From Paracoccus spongiarum (GTDB taxonomy: Bacteria; Pseudomonadota; Alphaproteobacteria; Rhodobacterales; Rhodobacteraceae): 64,000 nucleotides of DNA. Where the stretch lies: positions 124,001-188,000 of the forward strand of contig NZ_JAVAMQ010000004.1 in assembly GCF_030732095.1 (NCBI RefSeq), read 5' to 3'. Below the pieces are notes generated by a model. It did not search any database, was not told the origin of the DNA, and worked only from the letters and a program-made list of their open reading frames with translations. Shown piece by piece: positions 17,715 to 26,308 of this stretch (positions are counted from its first letter, which is position 1; each line of letters starts with the position of its first letter). The translations under genes and the position numbers were made by a program.

Positions 17715-17924
17715 ATGATTGCAGCATGCAATGAGCGCAAGCTGGCGGACGCCGAGTTCAGCAGGGACATGGTGGAAACCATGCTGCAATATTTCGATGC
17801 CTATGCGGATGGGGGCGTGCTGACGGTCGAGGTCCGCGAGGGCGGACTGTGGCTGCCCAACCCGGTCACGGGCGGCCGGCAGTTCCTGGGTCTGGCCAAG
17901 CTGCCGGGCTATCTGCGCCACTGA
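17715..17924 (+). CDS. Small hypothetical protein (69 residues)
   Basis: A short gene with a strong AAGGAGA ribosome site 7 bases before the ATG, which supports its reality. The protein is soluble and acidic-to-neutral, with no signal peptide or membrane segment and one cysteine at residue 5. It has the motif DMVETMLQYFDAYADG and a beta-rich second half (LTVEVREGGLWLPNP). The family is not recognised. It lies 156 bases after the membrane-protein gene and is convergent with the LacI-type regulator. The 17559-17714 gap holds no gene and presumably its promoter. Confidence 0.6.
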   Translation: MIAACNERKLADAEFSRDMVETMLQYFDAYADGGVLTVEVREGGLWLPNPVTGGRQFLGLAKLPGYLRH

Positions 17925-17942
17925 TCGCGCCGGGTCGGGGGA

Positions 17943-18932
17943 TCAGCCGGCCGGCCCGGTCGTCTCGCGCAGCATCAGCCGCGGCGCCAGCAGCGTCACC
18001 GGCGCGACCTCCTGCCCCTCGATCCGTGCCAGGATCACCCGCGCCGCCTGACGGCCGATGTCGCGCTTGGGCTGGCGGATCGTCGTCAGCGCCGGTGACA
18101 GATGCGAGACAAGGTCAATATCGTCGAAGCCGATGATCGACACATCGCGCGGCGCGGCCAGACCGGCCCGTTGCAGGCTGGCCATGAAGGCGCAGGCCAT
18201 CTCGTCCGACAGGGCAAAGACCGCGCCGGGCCGGTCGGGCATCGCCTGCCAGGCCTCGGCGGCCTTGCGCCCGGCGGCCAGGCTGAAATCGCCGGGAAAC
18301 AGCGTCAGCCGCCCGCCCGCCAGTGCCGCCCGCGCGCCCGCCAGCCGCGCCTGATGCAGCACGTTGCCGGCCGGTCCGCCGATCACGCCGATGTGGCGAT
18401 GCCCGAGGTCTCGCAGATGCGCGACGGCGATGCGCCCGCCCTCGCGATTGTCCAGCATGACCCGCGGCAGGTCGGCGCCCTCGATCCATTCGCAGGCGGT
18501 GATCAGCGGCGGCAGGTCCTGCCCCTGGCCCAGCCGGCCAAGCGGCACCAGCCCGTCCAGCAGGATGATGCCGTCCGCGCGGGACGGATCAAGAAACCGC
18601 TCCAGCGTGCGGTGCCTGCCCGCGTCTTCCAGCGTGTCGGCGATCAGCAGGTCATAGCCCGCCGCCGCAAGTTCCCGACCCATGCCATCAAGGATCTTGG
18701 CGAAGAACGGGTTGCCGAGATTCGGCACCAGCGCCACGACGCAGCCGGTCCGCTGCTTGCGCAGATTCCGGGCGGCATGATTCATCCGGTAGCCGCTGGC
18801 CATGACCGCCGCCAGCACGGCCTCGCGGGTGGCGGGCGCGACAAGGCCCGGATTGGACAGCACGCGGCTGACGGTCGAGGCCGACACCCCCGCCAGCCGC
18901 GCCACATCCGACAGTCGCGCCCGTCCGGGCAT
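17943..18932 (-). CDS. LacI-family transcriptional regulator
   Basis: A 329-residue repressor. The N-terminal HTH is LSDVARLAGVSASTVSRVLS with the hinge helix YRMNHAARNLRKQ, followed by a periplasmic-binding-protein-like ligand domain (VALVPNLGNPFFAKI, DGIILLDG, VIGGPAGN, SIIGFDDIDLVSHLSP). It is divergent from the sugar isomerase/ABC transporter genes and most likely controls them through the palindrome at 18997-19010. ATGs at 18950 and 18938 are also in frame; 18932 is preferred because GGAGAGG sits 9 bases before it. The inducer should be the transported sugar or a catabolite. Confidence 0.9.
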   Translation of the reverse strand: MPGRARLSDVARLAGVSASTVSRVLSNPGLVAPATREAVLAAVMASGYRMNHAARNLRKQRTGCVVALVPNLGNPFFAKILDGMGRELAAAGYDLLIADTLEDAGRHRTLERFLDPSRADGIILLDGLVPLGRLGQGQDLPPLITACEWIEGADLPRVMLDNREGGRIAVAHLRDLGHRHIGVIGGPAGNVLHQARLAGARAALAGGRLTLFPGDFSLAAGRKAAEAWQAMPDRPGAVFALSDEMACAFMASLQRAGLAAPRDVSIIGFDDIDLVSHLSPALTTIRQPKRDIGRQAARVILARIEGQEVAPVTLLAPRLMLRETTGPAG

Positions 18933-18996
18933 GGCCATGCGCCTCTCCATGCCGGGCAGGTTACGCGCGGAGTCGCGGGGCCGGCAAGAAAATGTT

Positions 18997-19010
18997 TGAA
19001 ATCGATTGCA
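18997..19010. promoter_or_regulatory. LacI-type operator
   Basis: The 14-base sequence TGAAATCGATTGCA is a palindrome of the form TGnAATCGATTnCA with the central CG typical of LacI/PurR-family operators. It lies between the divergent LacI gene and the first gene of the sugar locus, 36 bases before the latter's ATG. Confidence 0.75.
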
Positions 19011-19045
19011 GTCCCGTGCAAGCTGCGCGGCGGGGAGGCTTCGAC

Positions 19046-20098
19046 ATGCAGACGATCAAGGGGCCTGCGCTGTTTCTGGCGCAGTTCATCGGCGATGCCG
19101 CACCGTTCGACAGCTGGGCGGGGCTGACAGGCTGGGCCGCCGGCTGCGGCTATCGGGGCGTTCAGGTGCCCACCGGCGATGCGCGCATCCTCGATCTTGC
19201 CAGGGCCGAGACCTCGGCGGACTACCGCGACGACTTCCTGGGCACCGCGCGCGACAATGGCGTTGCGGTGACCGAGCTTTCGGCCCATCTGCAGGGTCAG
19301 CTTGTCGCCGTTCATCCGGCCTATGATGCGGGCTTCGATGCCTTCGCGCCCGCCGCGCTGCGCGGCAATCCGGCCGCGCGGCAGGAATGGGCCGTCGATC
19401 AGGTGGCCCGCGCCATCCGCGTCAGCCGCCTTCTGGGGCTGGACCGCATGGCGACCTTTTCCGGCGCGCTCGCCTGGCCCTATCTCTACCCCTGGCCGCA
19501 GCGGGCGCCGGGGCTGGTCGAGGCTGCCTTCGACGCGCTGGCGGCGCGCTGGCGGCCGCTGCTGGACCTGGCCGAGGATCACGGCGTCGATCTGTGCTAC
19601 GAGATCCATCCCGGCGAGGATCTGCATGACGGCGCCAGCTTCGAGATGTTCCTGGACCGCGTGAACGGGCATCCGCGCGCCAACATGCTGTACGACCCGT
19701 CGCATTATCTGCTGCAGCAGCTGGACTACCTGCAGAACATCGACCTGTATCACGACCGCATCCGCATGTTCCACGTCAAGGATGCCGAATTTCGCCCGAC
19801 CGGCCGGCAGGGCGTCTATGGCGGCTACCAGCCCTGGGCGGCGCGGGCCGGACGGTTCCGCAGCCCCGGCGACGGGCAGGTGGATTTCGGCGCGATCTTC
19901 TCGCGGCTGACCCAATACGGCTTTGACGGCTGGGCGGTGGTCGAATGGGAATGCGCGCTGAAGCATCCCGAGGACGGCGCCCGCGAGGGGGCGGCCTTCG
20001 TGCGCGACCACATCATCCGCGTGACCCCGCATGCCTTCGACGATTTCGCGGCAAGTGCGGTGGATGGCGACGCGATCAGAAAGGCGCTTGGATTATGA
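19046..20098 (+). CDS. Sugar phosphate isomerase/epimerase (xylose isomerase-like TIM barrel)
   Basis: A 350-residue TIM-barrel protein with the divalent-metal ligands of the AP-endonuclease-2 fold: LCYEIHPGED, LYDPSHYLLQQLDYL, MFHVKDAEF and VVEWECALK. Members of this group isomerise or epimerise keto-sugars and inositol derivatives, usually in concert with a Gfo/Idh/MocA dehydrogenase. That dehydrogenase is encoded next, overlapping this stop by four bases. The ATG at 19046 has GGGGAGG upstream; an in-frame ATG at 18992 lies across the operator and is rejected. Exact substrate is unknown. Confidence 0.8.
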   Translation: MQTIKGPALFLAQFIGDAAPFDSWAGLTGWAAGCGYRGVQVPTGDARILDLARAETSADYRDDFLGTARDNGVAVTELSAHLQGQLVAVHPAYDAGFDAFAPAALRGNPAARQEWAVDQVARAIRVSRLLGLDRMATFSGALAWPYLYPWPQRAPGLVEAAFDALAARWRPLLDLAEDHGVDLCYEIHPGEDLHDGASFEMFLDRVNGHPRANMLYDPSHYLLQQLDYLQNIDLYHDRIRMFHVKDAEFRPTGRQGVYGGYQPWAARAGRFRSPGDGQVDFGAIFSRLTQYGFDGWAVVEWECALKHPEDGAREGAAFVRDHIIRVTPHAFDDFAASAVDGDAIRKALGL

Positions 20099-21192
20099 AG
20101 CCCATTCCCCTTGGCATGGTCGGCGGCGGCAGCGGCGCCTTCATCGGCGCAGTCCACCGGATCGCCGCGCGCATCGACGGGCAGTTCCGGCTGGTGGCCG
20201 GCGCCCTGTCCTCGGACCCCGCGCGCGCCGATGCCAGCGCGCGCGAACTGGGTCTGGCCCGCAGCTATGCCAGCTTTGACGAGATGGCCGAGGCCGAGGC
20301 GGCGCGGCAGGACGGCATCGCGGCTGTGGCGATCGTGACGCCGAACCACATGCATGCGGCCCCCGCCGTGGCCTTCCTGAAGGCCGGCATCCATGTCATC
20401 TGCGACAAGCCGCTGGCCGCCACGGCCGCGCAGGCGGCCGAGATCGCCGAGGCCGCGCGGTCCTCGCGGGCGCGGTTCTTCCTGACCCACAACTACAGCG
20501 CCATGCCGATGATCCGCGAGGCGCGGGCGCTGGTGGCCGAGGGCGCGCTGGGCGAAGTCCGGCTGGTGCAGGCCGAATATCTGCAGGGCTGGCTGGCCGA
20601 TCCGGCCTCGGGAAAGCAGGCCGAATGGCGCACCGACCCGGCGCGGGCCGGGGCTGGGGCGCTGGGCGACATCGGCACCCATGCCTGGCAGCTGGCCCAG
20701 TTCGTGACCGGCCAGACCCCCGCGCATCTGTCGGCCGAGCTGTCCAGCGTGGTGCCGGGCCGCCCGGTCGATGACGACGCCCGGATCGCGCTGCGCTATG
20801 CCGGGGGCGCCAAGGGCGGCATCTGGGTCAGCCAGGTCGCGGTCGGGCAGGAAAACGGCGTCTCGTTGCGGGTGTTCGGCACCAGGGCGGCGCTGGAATG
20901 GCGGCTTGACGCCTCGGAGCGGCTGATCCTGTCGCCCAAGGACGGTCCCGCGCGGCTGCTGACCCGCGCGCAGGACCGCAGTGCCTCGTCGCGGACACCG
21001 CCCGGCCATCCCGAGGGCTATCTGGAAGGGTTTGCGAACCTCTATGCCGACATCGCGGCGATCATCAACGGCGATGTCGGCCCTCTCGACCGGGTGCCGG
21101 GGCTGGACGCCGGCCTGTCCGGCATGGCCTTCATCGCCGCCGCGCAGGCCTCGTCGGCGCGCGACGGCGCCTGGGTCGAGGTCGCGCCATGA
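20095..21192 (+). CDS. Gfo/Idh/MocA-family oxidoreductase
   Basis: A 365-residue NAD(P)-dependent dehydrogenase. The N-terminal Rossmann domain begins LGMVGGGSGAFIGAVH, with VAIVTPNHMHAAPA and the family motif VICDKPLAAT. The catalytic-type segment GDIGTHAWQLAQFVTG lies in the C-terminal alpha/beta domain. It starts by ATGA overlap with the isomerase stop and its own stop overlaps the start of the ABC ATPase gene, so the genes form one operon. Probable role is oxidation of an intermediate made from the sugar imported by the ABC system. Substrate unknown. Confidence 0.88.
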   Translation: MKPIPLGMVGGGSGAFIGAVHRIAARIDGQFRLVAGALSSDPARADASARELGLARSYASFDEMAEAEAARQDGIAAVAIVTPNHMHAAPAVAFLKAGIHVICDKPLAATAAQAAEIAEAARSSRARFFLTHNYSAMPMIREARALVAEGALGEVRLVQAEYLQGWLADPASGKQAEWRTDPARAGAGALGDIGTHAWQLAQFVTGQTPAHLSAELSSVVPGRPVDDDARIALRYAGGAKGGIWVSQVAVGQENGVSLRVFGTRAALEWRLDASERLILSPKDGPARLLTRAQDRSASSRTPPGHPEGYLEGFANLYADIAAIINGDVGPLDRVPGLDAGLSGMAFIAAAQASSARDGAWVEVAP

Positions 21193-22267
21193 GCCTGCTG
21201 GCGCTGCGCGATGTCTCGAAAAGCTTCGGGCCGATCGAGGTGCTGCACAACGTCGATCTGGCGCTTGAGCCGGGCGAAGTGCACGCGCTGATCGGCGAGA
21301 ACGGCGCCGGCAAGTCCACGATCATGAAGATCCTCGGCGGTTTCCTTGATCCCAGCGCGGGCGAGATCCTGATGGACGGCGCACCGCTGCGTTTCGCCGG
21401 CGGGCCCGAGGCCGAGGCGCGCGGCATCGTGGTGATCCATCAGGAGTTCAACCTGGCGCCCGATCTCGGCGTCGCCGCCAACATCTTTCTGGGCCGTGAG
21501 GCGGGGGGCTGGCGGCTGGATCTCGCAGCGATGCGCCGCCAGACCGCGGCGCTGCTGCAACGGCTGGACTGCGCGATCCCGCCCGATGCGCTGATCGGCG
21601 AGCTGTCGGTGCCCGACCGCCAGATGGTCGAGATCGCCAAGGCGCTGTCGCGCAATGCCCGCGTGCTGATCATGGACGAGCCAAGCGCCGTGCTGACCCA
21701 CCGCGAGGTCGGCACGCTTTACGCGCAGATCGACCGGCTGCGGGCCGAGGGCGTCGCGATCCTCTACTGTTCGCACCGGCTGGACGAGGTGGCGCATCTG
21801 GCCGACCGCATCACCGTGCTGCGCGACGGCCGGGTGGTGCGGCAGGCGCTGCGCGGCGAGTTGACCGAGGACGACATGGCCACCGCCATGGTCGGGCGCG
21901 AATTGCAGGACTTCTATCCGCCCAAGGGGCAGCCGGGCGGCGCCCTGGCGCTCGAGGTTCGCGGGCTGAGCGTGCCGGGCCGGGTGCGCGATGTCTCCCT
22001 GAGCCTGCGCGAGTGCGAGGTGCTGGGCATCGCGGGGCTGGTCGGGTCGGGCCGGACCGAACTGGCCGAGGGGATCGTCGGGCTGCGCCCGGCCAGCGGC
22101 GAGATCCGGGTGGCGGGCCGCCCGGTCGCGATCCGCGAACTGCGCGACGCCTTCGCGGCGGGTCTGGCCTACCTGACCGAGGATCGCAAGGAGGCCGGCC
22201 TGCTGCTGGACAAGGGCCTGCGCGAGAACCTGACGCTGGCCACGCTGGACCGCTTTGGCGGCTTCCA

Positions 22268-22276
22268 TAATGGGGC
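22268..22276. repeat. Left (sub)terminal inverted repeat of the IS
   Basis: TAATGGGGC, reverse complement of the copy at 23900-23908. Confidence 0.75.
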
Positions 22277-22689
22277 GGGAGTAGTCAAGCGCCGTGGAAC
22301 ACGAAGAAGTTGAACGCGAAATGGTAGCCCATTCGCGGCACGAAGGCGCTGGCAGCGCGGAGACGTCATGGATCGAAGCGGTGCCAGCGCCTGGTCAATC
22401 TGTCGATGCCTGTGCGGTTCGGCCCGTGACCTGACGTTTCTGGGATGCCGATTGGTCGTTCCCGGCTCGGGATGTCGCTTCCATCCGAGGTCGGCGCAGA
22501 TGGCCGCCTCTCCATGCCTGGTTCAAGTGCGGTTCCCGCGTGCCAATCTGAACTGCGCTCTCGGACAGGGTCCGGATGCAAGCCGCCAGGCGGCATCGTC
22601 GGGAACCGCGTCCCGGTCGGGACCTCGGCAAGCCATGGCGGCCATGCCCGGCCTGTTCCTCCTGTTCTGGGTTTCCTGCCGAACGGCTT
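22277..22689 (-). ncRNA. Non-coding end of the IS; candidate bridge-RNA region
   Basis: This 413-base stretch downstream of the transposase has no credible gene. It contains a strong potential hairpin: AGGCGCTGGCA at 22344-22354 pairs perfectly with TGCCAGCGCCT at 22382-22392 around a 27-base loop. Elements of the IS110 family are known to make a structured bridge RNA from a non-coding end that pairs with donor and target DNA; in the IS1111 group that end is downstream of the transposase. Exact RNA limits cannot be read here. Confidence 0.45.
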
Positions 22690-23739
22690 TCAGCAGGTGC
22701 GTAGCGTCATCGCCGCCATAGCCTCATCGCGGGTGAAACGGAATTCCGTCCCGTCGCGCCACATGCGGTGCAGCACTACACCGATCCGTCGGGCCAGCGC
22801 GACCGTGGCGCGCTTCTTGCCGCGACGCGCAGCCACCCTCAGCGCCCATGCCTTGAGCCAGCTCGGCGCGCTTCGGCACAACACCGCATTCGCGGCCTGA
22901 TAGAGCGCCGTGCGCAGGGCGGCATCCCCGGCCCTCGTGATCCGGCCGATGACATCCCGCTCACCGGACTGGGTGCGCCGCGGTGTCAGGCCCGCCCAAG
23001 GGCCGATATCTTTCGACGAGTGAAACCGCTCGGGATCATCCACCGCCGTGCGCATGGTCAACGCCACAACCGCGCCAACCCCCGGCATTGTCATCATCAA
23101 CCGGCAGTCAGGATCCGTCTTGGCCAGATCGCGCAGCAGCTTCTCCAGCCCGGCGAGTTCCTTCCGCAATTCCTCTCGGGCGCGCAGGACGGGTGCGGCA
23201 GCCCGTTCCAGCATCAGGTTGCCGTCGACCAACTCACGGACCCGCGCCTCGAAGCGGACCTTCGTCAGCGCGCCCATCTTGAGGCCGAAGTTGCGCAGCA
23301 CGCCGCGCAGCGAAAGCTCGAGGTTGATCAGGGTCTGCTGGAGCAATTTGCGCGTGCTCAGAACGGCCCGCATCTCCTGCGCCGAGACCGACTTGCAGTG
23401 GACCGGCCTGAACCATCCCATCTGCAAGAGTCGGGCAATACCTTCGGCATCCCGGCGATCGGTCTTGATCGGCATCGCCTTCAGGGCGCCCTTCACCTGC
23501 CGCGTCTCCAGCAGCACGACGGTGAAACCGGCACCACTCATGTGCAGGTGCAGCCATTGCGAAAGCGGGCCGGCCTCGAGACCGACAACCACAACCTTGC
23601 CGGGCAGCGTACGCAGGACCGCGATCAGCGCCTCCGGCTCGCTGTCGACCTTCGCCTCCTTCACCACCTTGCCATGCGCATTCAGGGCGCAGAGCGCCGT
23701 GCTTGCCAGCGAGACATCAAGAGCAATAAACAGATCCAT
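22690..23739 (-). CDS. IS110-family transposase (DEDD/serine recombinase)
   Basis: A 349-residue transposase. The N-terminal RuvC-like DEDD domain shows D8 (FIALDVS), E55 (GLEAGPLS) and D94/D97 (KTDRRDAEG). The C-terminal Transposase_20 domain has MPGVGAVVALT, DIGPWAGLTPRR, then QSGERDVIGRITRAGD with the putative catalytic serine. The ATG at 23739 has AAGAAGGA upstream; an in-frame extension to 23802 is less likely. The frame is complete with no stops, so the element may still be active. Confidence 0.93.
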   Translation of the reverse strand: MDLFIALDVSLASTALCALNAHGKVVKEAKVDSEPEALIAVLRTLPGKVVVVGLEAGPLSQWLHLHMSGAGFTVVLLETRQVKGALKAMPIKTDRRDAEGIARLLQMGWFRPVHCKSVSAQEMRAVLSTRKLLQQTLINLELSLRGVLRNFGLKMGALTKVRFEARVRELVDGNLMLERAAAPVLRAREELRKELAGLEKLLRDLAKTDPDCRLMMTMPGVGAVVALTMRTAVDDPERFHSSKDIGPWAGLTPRRTQSGERDVIGRITRAGDAALRTALYQAANAVLCRSAPSWLKAWALRVAARRGKKRATVALARRIGVVLHRMWRDGTEFRFTRDEAMAAMTLRTC

Positions 23740-23899
23740 GTCGTTGTCCTTCTTCCTGACCAGGGAATTGGGGCGCGCCTCGCGGCATGACCCCGTCGAC
23801 ACGCCAGCCGTGTCAGGGACAACGACACCTCACCTCCCGCCAGCCATCAAGACGTCAAACCACGCATCAAGATGCCCAGACAGTGCCGACTCGCACCGA

Positions 23900-23908
23900 G
23901 CCCCATTA
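23900..23908. repeat. Right (sub)terminal inverted repeat of the IS
   Basis: GCCCCATTA, reverse complement of the copy at 22268-22276. Confidence 0.75.
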
Positions 23909-24322
23909 CGGCATCTGGCGGCTGGATGTCGCGGCCGAGACCGCCGCGCTGGACCGCGCCACCGAGGATTTCGACATCCGCGCGCCAAGCCGCGAGATCG
24001 TGGCCGGCAAGCTGTCGGGCGGCAACCAGCAAAAGCTGCTGCTGGCCAAGACCATGCTGCCGGACCCGCGCATCATCATCATCGACGAACCCACGCGCGG
24101 CATCGATGTGGGCACCAAGCAGCAGATCTATGCCTTCATCCGCAAGCTGGCCGCCGAGGGCCGCAGCGTCATCGTCATCAGCAGCGAGATGACCGAGGTG
24201 ATCGGCCTGTCGGACAGGGTGCTGGTGATGCGCGAGGGGCGGCTGGCCGGCGAATTGACCGGCGACCGGCTGACCGAGGACCGAATCGTGCGCCTTGCGA
24301 TGGGCGTGAACAGCGAGGCCGC

Positions 24323-25291
24323 ATGAAGATCGACCTGCATACCCTCGGACCTCTGGTGGCGCTGATCGCGCTGGTGATCCTGGGCGCGGCGCTGAACAGC
24401 GCGTTCCTGGCCCCTGCCAACATCACCAATGTCCTCGCGCGGTCGGCCTTCATCGGGCTGATCGCGGTGGGCATGACCTTCGTCATCACCGCGGGCGGGC
24501 TGGATCTGTCGGTGGGCTCGATGGCCGCCTTCCTGGCCGGCATCGCGATCATCGCCATGAACGCCGCGCTGCCGGGCACCGGCGAGAACTGGGGCACCAT
24601 CCTGATCGGGATGGGCGTGGCGATCATGGGCGGGGTGCTGGCCGGCTATCTCAACGGCGCGCTGATCACAAAGGCCCGGATCGAGCCCTTCATCGTCACC
24701 CTGGGAACGATGGGCATCTTCCGGTCGCTGGTGACCTGGCTTGCCGATGGCGGCACGCTGAGCCTCGAATACGGGCTGCGGACGCTGTACCGGCCGGTCT
24801 ATTACGGCGGCCTCGGCTGGATCACCTGGCCGATCATCGCCTTCGCCATCGTCGCGGTCGCCGGCGAATGGGTCATGCGCCACAGCCGCTTTGGCCGCCA
24901 TGTCGAGGCGATCGGGTCGAACGACCGGGTTGCGCGCTATTCGGCCATCGACGTGAACCGGGTGCGGCTGCTGACCTATGTGCTGCTGGGCGTCCTCGTC
25001 GGGCTGGCGGTGGTGCTGTATGTGCCGCGCCTCGGCTCGGCCTCGGGCTCGACCGGCGTGCTGTGGGAGCTTGAGGCGATCGCCGCCGTCATCATCGGCG
25101 GCACCGCGCTGAAGGGCGGGCGCGGGCGCGTCTGGGGGACAGTGGTCGGCGTGCTGATCATGTCGCTGATCGACAACATCCTGAATCTGGCCGATCTGGT
25201 CAGCCCCTATCTGAACGGGGCGATCCAGGGGGTCATCATCGTCCTTGCTGTCGTGTTGCAGCGGGAAAAGCGCACCGCCGACGAGCGGTGA
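24323..25291 (+). CDS. Sugar ABC transporter permease (RbsC-like)
   Basis: A 322-residue inner-membrane permease with 8-10 hydrophobic segments. Family marks are FVITAGGLDLSVGSMAAFLAG, EPFIVTLGTMGIFRSL, IGSNDRVARYSAIDVNRV and the EAA-like GGTALKGGRGRVWGTVVG near the C-terminus. It should form the translocation pore with the double ATPase. It starts by ATGA overlap with the stop of that gene, so its translation may be reduced now that the upstream gene is broken by the insertion sequence. Substrate class is a monosaccharide, by family. Confidence 0.9.
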   Translation: MKIDLHTLGPLVALIALVILGAALNSAFLAPANITNVLARSAFIGLIAVGMTFVITAGGLDLSVGSMAAFLAGIAIIAMNAALPGTGENWGTILIGMGVAIMGGVLAGYLNGALITKARIEPFIVTLGTMGIFRSLVTWLADGGTLSLEYGLRTLYRPVYYGGLGWITWPIIAFAIVAVAGEWVMRHSRFGRHVEAIGSNDRVARYSAIDVNRVRLLTYVLLGVLVGLAVVLYVPRLGSASGSTGVLWELEAIAAVIIGGTALKGGRGRVWGTVVGVLIMSLIDNILNLADLVSPYLNGAIQGVIIVLAVVLQREKRTADER

Positions 25292-25313
25292 GACAAACGG
25301 GGAGGAAAGAAGC

Positions 25314-26276
25314 ATGAAACGCAGAAGCCTGATGAAATCGGCGGCCGTCATCGCGGTGCTGGGATTTGCCGGCGCGCCGGTCTTCGCGCAGGACGACGCC
25401 AAGACGATCATCGGCGTGTCGATCCCGTCGGCCACCCATGGCTTCATGGGTGGGCTGAACTGGCACGCGCAGGACAGCATCGACCGTCTCAGCGCCGCCT
25501 ATCCGCAGCTGGAATTCGTGCTGGCGACGGCCGGCGATGCCGCCAAGCAGGTCAACGACATCGAGGACATGATGGCGACCCGCAACATCGACGGGCTGGT
25601 CGTGCTGCCCTTCGAATCCGAACCGCTGACCGCGCCGGTCAAGGCGGTCAAGGATGCCGGCAAGTTCGTGACCGTCGTTGATCGCGGCCTGTCGCAGGAG
25701 GGGATCGAGGATCTGTATGTCGCCGGCGACAACACCGCCTTCGGGCGCGTGGCGGGCGAGTATTTCCGCGACAATCTCGAGGATGGCGCCAAGGTGGTGG
25801 TGCTGCGCGGCATTCCCACGACGCTGGACAACGAGCGGGTCGAGGCCTTCCAGGCCGCGCTGGAGGGCTCGGGCGTCGAGATCCTGGACATGCAGCACGG
25901 CAACTGGAACCGTGACGACGCCTTTGCCGTGATGCAGGACTTCCTGGCGAAGTATCCCCAGATCGATGCGGTCTGGGCGGCCGATGACGACATGGCGATC
26001 GGCGTGATGGAGGCCATCGCGGCCGCCAACCGCAGCGAGGAGATGTGGGTGATCGGCGGCGCCGGCATGAAGGAGATCGTCAAGCGGATCATGGACAAGG
26101 ACCCGCAACTGCCGGTCAACGTCACCTACCCGCCGGCGCTGATCTCGTCGGCGATCGAGATGACGGCGCTGAACTTCGTGTCGGGCGCGCCGATGGTCGG
26201 CCGCTTCATCATCGCCAGCCAGCTGATCACGCCCGAGAACGCCGAGCGGTTCTATTTCCCCGACAGCCCGTTCTGA
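25314..26276 (+). CDS. Sugar ABC transporter substrate-binding protein
   Basis: A 320-residue periplasmic protein of the ribose/galactose-binding (Peripla_BP_4) type. Residues 1-25 are a signal peptide ending PVFAQ. The mature part has the domain start TIIGVSIPSATHGFMGGLNW, then NIDGLVVLPFESEPL, VTVVDRGLSQEG and WAADDDMAIGVMEAI, which shape the sugar site. GGGGAGGAAAG lies just before the ATG at 25314. It is last in the operon, 22 bases after the permease gene. A hairpin terminator follows. The ligand is unknown. Confidence 0.9.
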   Translation: MKRRSLMKSAAVIAVLGFAGAPVFAQDDAKTIIGVSIPSATHGFMGGLNWHAQDSIDRLSAAYPQLEFVLATAGDAAKQVNDIEDMMATRNIDGLVVLPFESEPLTAPVKAVKDAGKFVTVVDRGLSQEGIEDLYVAGDNTAFGRVAGEYFRDNLEDGAKVVVLRGIPTTLDNERVEAFQAALEGSGVEILDMQHGNWNRDDAFAVMQDFLAKYPQIDAVWAADDDMAIGVMEAIAAANRSEEMWVIGGAGMKEIVKRIMDKDPQLPVNVTYPPALISSAIEMTALNFVSGAPMVGRFIIASQLITPENAERFYFPDSPF

Positions 26277-26283
26277 CCAGGAG

Positions 26284-26308
26284 GACGGCGGGCGTCGCGC
26301 CCGCCGTC
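26284..26308. terminator. Hairpin between convergent genes
   Basis: GACGGCGGGCG (26284-26294) pairs perfectly with CGCCCGCCGTC (26298-26308) around a 3-base loop. It follows the binding-protein gene by 7 bases and touches the end of the converging esterase gene. No T-run follows, so termination is plausible but not certain. Confidence 0.6.

Larger units (their letters stand above)
22266..23909. mobile_element. IS110-family element, IS1111-like group
   Basis: About 1.64 kb inserted in the ABC ATPase gene. The ends are inferred from the interrupted reading frame and are uncertain by a few bases. Short inverted repeats mark both ends: TAATGGGGC at 22268-22276 and GCCCCATTA at 23900-23908, extending to 10 of 11 matches. 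No clear target duplication is visible. The transposase is read leftward, leaving about 170 bases before it and about 420 bases after it. Terminal repeats plus a long non-coding region downstream of the transposase fit the IS1111 group. Confidence 0.88.
21189..24326 (+). pseudogene. Sugar ABC transporter ATP-binding protein, split by an insertion sequence
   Basis: A double-ATPase protein of the RbsA/XylG type. The 5' piece (21189-22265) carries the complete first cassette: Walker A GENGAGKST, LSVPDRQMVEIAKALS, Walker B VLIMDEPS and CSHRLDEVAHLADR. It also has the start of the second half (GIAGLVGSGRTELAEGIVG, with its altered P-loop). The 3' piece (about 23910-24326) resumes at GIWRLDVAAE and has the second signature KLSGGNQQKLLLAKTML, IIIIDEPTRGIDVG and VISSEMTEVIGLSDR. 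Between them is a 1.64-kb IS110-family element. Removing it rejoins FGGF to GIWRL in frame, giving about 497 residues, the normal size. As it stands, no intact ATPase can be made and the transporter should be inactive. Confidence 0.93.
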
